Assembly: GCA_934320895.1 (NCBI GenBank)
Contig: CAKRFY010000055.1
Coordinates: 1-11,222, forward strand
DNA: 11,222 bases
DNA from: an uncultured Lachnospiraceae bacterium
GTDB taxonomy: Bacteria > Bacillota > Clostridia > Lachnospirales > Lachnospiraceae
Direction: 5' to 3'
The translations under genes and the position numbers were made by a program. Below, piece after piece: positions 6,598 through 11,222 of this stretch (positions are counted from its first letter, which is position 1; every line of letters begins with the position of its first letter). Under the pieces are notes generated by a model. That model made no database searches, was not told the origin of the DNA, and was given only the letters and a program-made list of their open reading frames with translations.

Positions 6598-7104
6598 ATG
6601 TATTGCAGAGAATGTGGTTCATTCATAAATGATAAAGCAGAGATATGTGTAAAGTGTGGATGTCGTCGTAATATCGGACATTCATATTGTCAGGAATGTG
6701 GTTCTACTACAAGAGAAAATCAGGAAGTATGTATTAAGTGTGGGTGCAGACTTGCAAACGCAAATACTTCTTATGGTATTCTAGATGATCTTGGCATCAA
6801 AGGTACAACAGATAGTTCAAAATATGATTATGACTTTTCATACTTACCACCATATTATCAGAAAGAATTTAGTAAGATTGCTAGCTCTAATGAAACATAT
6901 AAAGGAAAATTTAATGGCTGGGCTTTTTTATTTGGAGCTGTATGGGCTTTGACAAAAGGTTGTTGGTTATCAGCGGTTGTGGCTTTTATTGTAAGTCTTG
7001 CAACAGCGGGTATTGGTGGTATTGTTTACTGGTTTATATATGGTTTCAGAGGTACATATATGTATTACAATGCTCATGTGAAAAATCAGCAAAAAATAGT
7101 ATAG
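6598..7104 (+). CDS. Double zinc-ribbon, DUF2628-like membrane protein
   Basis: Two CxxC...CxxC zinc ribbons occupy the N-terminus (C3/C6 with C17/C20, and C31/C34 with C45/C48), each in the form ECG...CIKCGC. After a linker of about 35 residues comes YYQKEFSKIASSNETYKGKF, then a tryptophan-rich start (NGWAFLFGAVWALTKGCW) leading into membrane helices at about residues 107-123 and 124-150. The FNxxAFLFGxxWALxKG pattern is typical of DUF2628-like proteins, whose biochemical role is not known to me. The ribbons should lie in the cytoplasm and could bind nucleic acid or protein partners. A good ribosome site (AAGGAAG) precedes the ATG. The gene follows the glycine-zipper gene by 26 bp and precedes the next by 12 bp. 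Confidence 0.85.
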   Translation: MYCRECGSFINDKAEICVKCGCRRNIGHSYCQECGSTTRENQEVCIKCGCRLANANTSYGILDDLGIKGTTDSSKYDYDFSYLPPYYQKEFSKIASSNETYKGKFNGWAFLFGAVWALTKGCWLSAVVAFIVSLATAGIGGIVYWFIYGFRGTYMYYNAHVKNQQKIV

Positions 7105-7116
7105 GGAGATAAAACA

Positions 7117-7311
7117 ATGAAAATATCAAATATTATAGGAAAAGCTGGAATGATTATATTTGGAATATCCAGTATAATGTGGATCGTAAGAATGTTTGGC
7201 GGATTAGGCATGAGATTTTATATTGAGGATATTCGAGATGTATTCGGTTGTATTGTTTGCTTTATTATTAGTTTAATTGTTACAATGGCAACACAGAAAC
7301 ATAAAAAATAG
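7117..7311 (+). CDS. 64-aa two-pass membrane protein
   Basis: The ORF begins MKISNIIGKAGMIIFGISSI. Hydrophobic helices at about residues 7-27 and 43-57 are joined by an Asp/Arg-containing loop (YIEDIRDVFG), and the tail is basic (QKHKK), predicting an N-in, C-in hairpin. A GGGAG ribosome site lies 9 nt before the ATG, and the start is 12 bp after the zinc-ribbon gene, so it is surely in that operon. It probably assembles with, or shares a membrane role with, its operon partners. No family is recognised. Confidence 0.75.
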   Translation: MKISNIIGKAGMIIFGISSIMWIVRMFGGLGMRFYIEDIRDVFGCIVCFIISLIVTMATQKHKK

Positions 7312-7374
7312 ATTCAGAGATTATTAGAATAAAATATTTTACATAAATAAAATAATGCAAAGGAATAAGTGAAA

Positions 7375-7692
7375 ATGATTGCGATTTTGATAATAATAAT
7401 TATATTGTTTATAATTGGTTCACACAGTAAAGATAATGAAGTAAAGGATTTTTCGAAAGAGCAATTATCTAGTGTACTGTATCATTGACATTTTGCTAAA
7501 TAACTTGTATAAATTTCCATCTGCTGCGTTGTCATCAATCGCCGTAGCCCGCTACGGCTCATTCTTCCGTCTTGCAGACTGAAAATTTACCCTGCGTTAT
7601 TTAGCTGAAAGTCAGTGATACAGTACACTAGTCTGCGTCATAGTGGAGGATTTTATCGTTTGATCATGGAGATCATCAAAGGAATATTTTGA
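7375..7692 (+). pseudogene. Small membrane-anchored protein gene interrupted by a MITE
   Basis: An AGGAA ribosome site precedes the ATG at 7375. The frame starts MIAILIIIIILFIIGSHSKD, a single hydrophobic anchor, then a charged stretch (EVKDFSKEQLS). As it stands the frame enters the MITE at 7469 and stops at 7488 after 37 residues, the last few being MITE-encoded. If one CTAG and the 159 bp between 7469 and 7627 are removed, the frame continues past 7631 with LRHSGGFYRLIMEIIKGIF and stops at 7690-7692, giving 52 residues. This is strong internal evidence of a real gene broken by the insertion. It is the last gene of the 5972 operon. Function is unknown. Confidence 0.65.
7469..7631. mobile_element. 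163-bp MITE with 36-bp terminal inverted repeats and CTAG ends
   Basis: The left end (7469-7504, starting CTAGTGTACTGTATCA) and the right end (7596-7631, ending TGATACAGTACACTAG) are inverted repeats matching at 32 of 36 positions. Both carry CTAG outermost, which fits a 4-bp target duplication. The interior has a GCCGTAGC/GCTACGGC stem at about 7541-7557 and a longer imperfect match (TAAATTT...AAATTTA), so the whole unit can fold back on itself. It has no ORF and would need a transposase supplied elsewhere. The parent IS family cannot be named from the sequence. Confidence 0.85.
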
Positions 7693-7711
7693 ACACGTTT
7701 ATAGTATAGAC

Positions 7712-7746
7712 AATATATGTTTTATGAACATATAGATAATATTTTT
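7712..7746 (+). terminator. AT-rich hairpin ending the 5972-7692 operon
   Basis: TATATGTT (7714-7721) pairs with AACATATA (7727-7734) around TTATG, and a T-rich stretch follows from 7742 (ATTTTTGTTGTTTTTT). The stem is weak but the position suits the operon end. Confidence 0.45.
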
Positions 7747-7781
7747 GTTGTTTTTTGCTTTTACATTTTGACAAACAGCTG

Positions 7782-7849
7782 ATGAGGCTGGATATTGTAT
7801 GGTAAATGGGTGTTTCTAATGCTATTTGCCGCACAATATCCAGCCTCAT
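7782..7849. repeat. Hairpin with a 17-bp perfect stem and no T tract
   Basis: ATGAGGCTGGATATTGT (7782-7798) is exactly complementary to ACAATATCCAGCCTCAT (7833-7849). Inside, GGTAAAT pairs with ATTTGCC with one G-T pair. No T run follows on either strand, so a simple terminator is less likely. A small mobile element or a stable RNA hairpin are alternatives. Confidence 0.6.
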
Positions 7850-7896
7850 TAACGTCCATAAAAATTAGAACAGATGGAAATGGCAATTCAACAATA

Positions 7897-7926
7897 TTGC
7901 TTTTAATGTCAGACACATGCTATAAT
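7897..7926 (+). promoter_or_regulatory. Extended -10 promoter of the HD/GGDEF operon
   Basis: TGCTATAAT (7918-7926) is a perfect extended -10 element. The -35 region is weak (TTGCTT at 7897-7902, 18 bp away), as is common with extended -10 promoters. A start at about 7933 would give a leader of roughly 160 nt. Confidence 0.65.
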
Positions 7927-7952
7927 GTTTCTGTTTAAAAAAGAATATAGGT

Positions 7953-8090
7953 AATGATAAAAAGTATCATTGTTTACGGAGGTTAGTGTGAAAAATCCAT
8001 ATATGCAAGATTTTTCACATACAAGGTTTGTTTCTGCGCACACTTGACACAAACTTGATATGCACAAAAAACGTGTGCAGAAATGAGGAT
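7953..8090 (+). promoter_or_regulatory. Structured leader of the HD/GGDEF operon; riboswitch or attenuator candidate
   Basis: Four helices can be drawn: AATGATA/TATCATT (7953-7959/7965-7971); TGTGAAAAATC/GATTTTTCACA (7987-7997/8009-8019); CAAG-g-TTTGT/ACAAACTTG (8022-8031/8049-8057); and TTTCTG-cg-CACAC/GTGTGCAGAAA (8031-8043/8073-8083). The last two interlock, forming either a pseudoknot or two alternative folds, and the last arm abuts the GAGGA ribosome site of the HD gene. I could not match this to a known riboswitch class, including the c-di-GMP classes as I remember them. Confidence 0.45.
7988..8047 (+). CDS. Possible 19-aa leader peptide (GTG start)
   Basis: A GGAGG at 7978-7982 lies 5 nt before a GTG at 7988, which opens 19 codons (MKNPYMQDFSHTRFVSAHT) ending in TGA. 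The strong ribosome site has no other good start nearby. The start codon lies in one leader hairpin and the stop lies between the arms of the next helices, so translation could alter the folding. It may be coincidental. Confidence 0.35.
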   Translation: MKNPYMQDFSHTRFVSAHT

Positions 8091-8094
8091 TAAT

Positions 8095-8706
8095 ATGGAA
8101 ACTATAGCAAGAGAGAAAGCATTTGAATTATTAAAAAAATACAATAAGGATCCATTTCATATTCAGCATGGTCTTACTGTAGAAGCTGTTATGAAGTGGT
8201 ATGCAAATGAATTAGGATATGGTGATGACGCAGAGTATTGGGGGATTGTAGGGCTTTTACATGATATTGACTTTGAATTATATCCTGATGAGCATTGTCT
8301 TAAAGCACCGGAAATATTAAAAGCGGCAGGAGTTGGAGAGGATGTCATTCACGCGGTATGCTCGCATGGATATGGAATCACCGTAGGATGTGGGGTTACA
8401 ATAGATGTAGAGCCAGTTCATGAAATGGAAAAGGTACTTTTTGCGGCAGATGAGCTTACAGGACTTATATGGGCGGCAGCCTTGATGCGTCCGTCTAAAA
8501 GCACGAAGGATATGGAGCTTAGATCGCTTAAGAAAAAGTACAAAGCTAAAGGATTTGCAGCGGGATGTTCAAGAGAGGTTATCGAGCGTGGTGCTAAGCA
8601 GCTTGGTTGGGAGCTTCCTAAATTACTTGAAATGACACTTGAGGCAATGGCAGCATCTGAGGATGTTATCAATGCAGAGATGGAGAAAGAGTATCCTGAG
8701 CAGTGA
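8095..8706 (+). CDS. HD-domain metal-dependent hydrolase, about 203 aa
   Basis: The HD superfamily signature is complete: H22/H25 in DPFHIQHG, the HD pair H56-D57 in LLHDIDFE, H91 in CSHGYG, and D119 in AADELTGL. Such proteins bind one or two metal ions and act as phosphohydrolases, often on nucleotides; the substrate here cannot be told. The protein is soluble, with no membrane segment, and of usual length for a stand-alone HD protein. I prefer the ATG at 8095 because GAGGA (8085-8089) lies just before it; an ATG at 8083 would add four residues without a ribosome site. It is the first gene after the structured leader, and the cyclase gene starts 83 bp after its stop with no terminator between them. 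A role in turnover of a signalling nucleotide is plausible but inferred. It is not an HD-GYP protein. Confidence 0.85.
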   Translation: METIAREKAFELLKKYNKDPFHIQHGLTVEAVMKWYANELGYGDDAEYWGIVGLLHDIDFELYPDEHCLKAPEILKAAGVGEDVIHAVCSHGYGITVGCGVTIDVEPVHEMEKVLFAADELTGLIWAAALMRPSKSTKDMELRSLKKKYKAKGFAAGCSREVIERGAKQLGWELPKLLEMTLEAMAASEDVINAEMEKEYPEQ

Positions 8707-8789
8707 TAATTTAACACTGTCAAGAAGTAGCAGAGCGGATTGCGAATATCTGCTTGATAAAATGATTGCCTGGAAAGGGGCTTGTAAGT

Positions 8790-10592
8790 ATGAAACATGA
8801 CAAACTCACAATTACAGACATTAAATGGTTAATGCCGCTTTTGGTTCTTATTTTCAGTGTGAGTACACTATATAATGTTACTCATAATATAGATCTGGCG
8901 GGGTATAAACAGGTATGGACAAAAGCGGAACTTAATGCAGTGACTTATGCTGACTATATGGTTGAGGAGCTTAATAGGAGCATCAATATTACAAATTCAT
9001 TAAAACATATTCTGATAAGTGAAGATGGTAAGATTGAAAAGTTTGATGCTGTTGCCGAGAGGATGATGACAAACTATGTTCAGAGTATTCAGTTAGCACC
9101 AGCAGGAGTTGTTAAGAAAATTTACCCAGCGCATGGAAATGAGGTAGGAAAGATAGATCTTGTTCACGACAAAACACGTGGAGAAATTGTAAGATATGGT
9201 ATTAAAAATCATGTGACGGTAATGCAGGGACCTTTTGAATTAAAACAGGGAGGATATGGTATCGCTATAAGAAATCCGGTGTATCTACAGAAAGGTAATG
9301 GAAAAAGATACTTCTGGGGACTTACTATAGTTATAATACGTGTGCCTGAAATTTTTAATGATTCGGTGAAATCACTTTCAGAATTTGGCTATCATTACCG
9401 GTTATATAAGACGGAATCTCCGTTGACCAAAGAGTTTAAGATGATTGATAGTTCAAAGAAAAAACTTACTGATCCTGTTTCGCGTGATTTTAAACTTGGT
9501 GGATGTACATGGAAAATTGAGGTTATGCCAAAAAATGGTTGGAGTCAGAAAGGTGATTCGAGACTTGTCTATATCAGTGGAATTATTATGATAACTTTAT
9601 TAGAGGGGCTTACATTTGCTTTTTTGATAATGGGAGAACAGCGAAAGCAGTTTAAAAAGATTGCTGTTACAGATGGACTTACTGGTTTATTTAACCGAAC
9701 AGGTTTTAATGAACAGTTAGATCATTATATTGCCGAGAGTAGTGAAAAGAAATGTGTTGGCATTTTGCTAGATGTAGATAATTTTAAATTTATAAATGAT
9801 GTGCGTGGACATAGTGTAGGAGATAAAGTTCTAAAGCAATTGTCAGAGTCGATGAAGCAGACTTTTTGTGATAATGCTGTAATAGGACGAAATGGGGGAG
9901 ATGAATTTTGTATAGTATTAAAAGATTGCAGTGTTAAAGATGCAAGGCAGAAAATAGAAAGCTTTAGTAAGATGGAACGTATATTCAGACATAAAGGTAA
10001 AAGTTTTAACTATAGTATTTCTTTAGGTTATGCAGAATATCCGACTCATGCAAAAAGAGGCTCGGAGTTGTTTCATTATGCAGATATTGCTTTATATGAA
10101 GTAAAATTAAAGGGGAAAAATGGATGTCTTTGCTATGCAAATGATCTACATACTTCAAAACGAACACAGCTGGGATTTAAATTAAATGATGTTTCGCTAA
10201 ATCTTCCAGGAGCATTTTTTATTTACAGGGCAGATAGATCTAATGATGAGATTTTATATGCTAATCAGGAAATGATAAATTTTGTAGGATGCAGCGATCT
10301 TGATGATTTTTTTGAATTTACTGGAAGGCAGTTTAGAAATCTTGTACATCCTGAAGAGATACAAAATGTGGAAGAAGATGTCTGGAGACAGATCAATTCA
10401 AGTGAAGATGAAATAAATGATTATGTGCAGTATCGTCTTGTTACAAAAAATGGTACATATAAAAATGTTCTGGATTTTGGTCGCATTGTTGATAATGATT
10501 ATTATGGCTCTGTTTTTTATGTACTGCTTGTAGATTATGATTACATTAGAAAACACAGCAGGAAAGTTATGGCAGAAAGCAGTGATAATTAG
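8790..10592 (+). CDS. Membrane diguanylate cyclase: CHASE-like sensor, GGDEF, C-terminal PAS
   Basis: The 600-residue product has a membrane helix at about 12-30, an extracytoplasmic region (about 35-255) with the CHASE-like motif GVVKKIYPAHGNEVGKIDLV, a second helix at about 261-282, and a GGDEF domain (about 285-450). The GGDEF domain starts with TDGLTGLFNR, has the metal/nucleotide site DVDNFKFINDVRGH and an exact GGDEF (369-373). A PAS-like domain follows at about 470-590 (YRADRSNDEILYANQEMINF, LVHPEE). Known GGDEF enzymes make c-di-GMP from two GTP. The usual inhibitory I-site RxxD is absent: the expected R and D are C and A. I chose the ATG at 8790 behind GGAAAGGGG; an upstream TTG at 8766 is less likely. 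PAS after GGDEF is an uncommon order. It is probably co-transcribed with the HD gene. Confidence 0.9.
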   Translation: MKHDKLTITDIKWLMPLLVLIFSVSTLYNVTHNIDLAGYKQVWTKAELNAVTYADYMVEELNRSINITNSLKHILISEDGKIEKFDAVAERMMTNYVQSIQLAPAGVVKKIYPAHGNEVGKIDLVHDKTRGEIVRYGIKNHVTVMQGPFELKQGGYGIAIRNPVYLQKGNGKRYFWGLTIVIIRVPEIFNDSVKSLSEFGYHYRLYKTESPLTKEFKMIDSSKKKLTDPVSRDFKLGGCTWKIEVMPKNGWSQKGDSRLVYISGIIMITLLEGLTFAFLIMGEQRKQFKKIAVTDGLTGLFNRTGFNEQLDHYIAESSEKKCVGILLDVDNFKFINDVRGHSVGDKVLKQLSESMKQTFCDNAVIGRNGGDEFCIVLKDCSVKDARQKIESFSKMERIFRHKGKSFNYSISLGYAEYPTHAKRGSELFHYADIALYEVKLKGKNGCLCYANDLHTSKRTQLGFKLNDVSLNLPGAFFIYRADRSNDEILYANQEMINFVGCSDLDDFFEFTGRQFRNLVHPEEIQNVEEDVWRQINSSEDEINDYVQYRLVTKNGTYKNVLDFGRIVDNDYYGSVFYVLLVDYDYIRKHSRKVMAESSDN

Positions 10593-10705
10593 AAAAACAT
10601 GGGATTATGAAGAAAATTATAATATTTATAATGACTTATAAATATTATAATGCTATAATAAAGAATGTTAATTATTTACCTTTCAAACGAAAAACGGGGA
10701 TTGAG

Positions 10706-11148
10706 ATGAAATTCAAATATGATAAAACGAGAAAAGTCGTATTGATTCTGATAAATATAGTGCTTATCTTGGGCGCAGTAATATGTTCTTTAAAGTATTT
10801 CTTTTGAAGAAAGAAGGAATTGAAATTCCAAAGACATATTCAGAATTTATGAATGCATGTAAGATTTTAAAAGAAAAGGGATATACGCCGATACAAAGTT
10901 CAAAGTATCATGTTTGTTCTGATATGATACTGCCTATGGCAATGAGTATGCTTGGAAATGATGATGAACTTATAAAGAGGGTTAATTCAGGTGATGGAAG
11001 TGCCGCTGAAAGTTTTAGACCTGTATATGAAAAACTAGCAGAAATATATAAAAATGGTTATACGGATCAAAAAATAAATGATACATACCCTGATGATAAC
11101 TATGATCAGTCTATACTGACCTTCTTTAATGGAAATGTACCATTTTGC
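10706..11148 (+). pseudogene. Sugar-type solute-binding protein remnant with internal deletion and truncation
   Basis: The start is an ATG at 10706 with GGGGA 5 nt upstream. It encodes MKFKYDKTRKVVLILINIVL followed by ILGAVICSLKYFF and a stop at 10805-10807. Shifting frame, codons from about 10795 to 11145 encode LLKKEGIEIPKTYSEFMNAC, YTPIQSSKYH and SFRPVYEKLAEIYKNGYTDQ, the middle of an extracellular solute-binding protein of an ABC carbohydrate transporter. Such proteins normally exceed 400 residues, so more than 100 residues between signal/anchor and this segment appear to be deleted, with a frameshift. The N-terminal helix has no proper lipobox (AVIC), so the original may have been membrane-anchored, perhaps a sensor-type protein. 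The 3' side is cut by a TnpB fragment. It is not functional. Confidence 0.7.
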
Positions 11149-11222
11149 CATGAGAAGATAACAAATATGAGAAAAGATTATCTGCACAAGATATCCCATG
11201 AGATTATCAGCGAAAACCAAGT
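11149..11222 (+). pseudogene. IS605-type TnpB fragment (runs off the window)
   Basis: The same frame as the solute-binding remnant continues as HEKITNMRKDYLHKISHEII then SENQ, which is the conserved central TnpB segment (HxKIxNxRxDxLHKxS) just before the RuvC-II glutamate block. The N-terminal half of TnpB, including the first catalytic aspartate, is absent, so this is a fragment, not a complete insertion. Whether the remainder continues past the window cannot be seen. TnpB proteins are RNA-guided nucleases of IS200/IS605 elements; this copy cannot be active. Confidence 0.75.

Larger units (their letters stand above)
7693..8094. other. 400-bp gene-poor region between operons
   Basis: Apart from a possible 19-codon leader ORF no gene is visible. 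The order is: AT-rich terminator-like hairpin (7712-7746), 17-bp-stem hairpin (7782-7849), an unremarkable stretch (7850-7890), extended -10 promoter (7918-7926) and a structured leader (about 7933-8094) before the HD hydrolase gene. Confidence 0.6.

Noticed and set aside
8044..8049. Consensus TTGACA as a -35 box for the HD gene
   Set aside because: No -10-like sequence lies 16-19 bp downstream, and the bases are part of the proposed leader fold.
8418..8798. 126-codon minus-strand ORF opposite the HD gene
   Set aside because: It is fully antisense to a gene with clear HD motifs, and no ribosome site is visible; a shadow frame.
10607..10705. Longer N-terminus for the solute-binding remnant from the ATG at 10607
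   Set aside because: No ribosome site precedes 10607, whereas GGGGA precedes the ATG at 10706, which also gives a normal signal/anchor start (basic residues then hydrophobic helix).
1..11222. tRNA, rRNA or CRISPR array
   Set aside because: I saw no tRNA-like cloverleaf with a GTTCRA arm, no rRNA signature and no regularly spaced repeat-spacer pattern; the only tandem repeat is the 15-bp coding repeat at 4724-4768.

Overview
The window looks like an AT-rich Firmicute, most likely a gut clostridium of the Lachnospiraceae type. The reasons are the base composition, strong GGAGG ribosome sites, TATAAT-type promoters, and protein families I remember from that group: an IS91-like transposase with a small acidic partner, a CHASE-GGDEF-PAS cyclase and a zinc-ribbon/DUF2628-like membrane protein. 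The genus assignment is from memory and not proven.

Layout. (1) 1-705: the tail of an unidentified gene, a 27-codon ORF overlapping it at TAATG, about 400 bp of non-coding DNA packed with hairpins, and a 50-aa membrane protein gene closed by a terminator. This looks like the edge of an old conjugative or mobilisable element. (2) 849-2129, minus strand: an IS91-family (HUH, two-tyrosine) transposase lacking its N-terminus, followed by a 57-aa acidic gene. The broken 5' end abuts (3) a 5'-truncated chemotaxis receptor (2130-3062). (4) 3063-3649: non-coding DNA with two perfect 14-bp palindromes, a long foldback that may be a MITE or terminator, and a promoter overlapped by a palindrome. (5) 3650-5699: a two-gene operon encoding an unrecognised coiled-coil protein and a protein ending in an HTH-like helical domain. 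The palindrome GTCAAA-N5-TTTGAC occurs just before and just after this pair, and a strong terminator follows. This cassette is my best candidate for an undescribed system. (6) 5972-7692: an operon of a glycine-rich zipper protein, a double zinc-ribbon membrane protein, a 64-aa membrane protein, and a fourth small gene split by a 163-bp MITE. Removing the MITE with one CTAG copy restores that reading frame. (7) 7693-8094: a hairpin with a 17-bp perfect stem, then an extended -10 promoter and a structured leader of roughly 150 nt. The leader has a possible 19-codon leader peptide and interlocking helices that could form a pseudoknot next to the start of (8) an HD-domain hydrolase gene and a membrane diguanylate cyclase gene (8095-10592). 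(9) 10706-11222: a solute-binding-protein pseudogene with a large internal deletion, read in frame into an IS605-type TnpB fragment that runs off the window.

How it fits together: this is an accessory, rearranged region. Two truncated transposases, one clear MITE, one possible MITE and at least three broken genes surround two intact operons of unknown function and one likely c-di-GMP signalling operon. The HD hydrolase and the cyclase probably work together, and their shared leader suggests post-transcriptional control.
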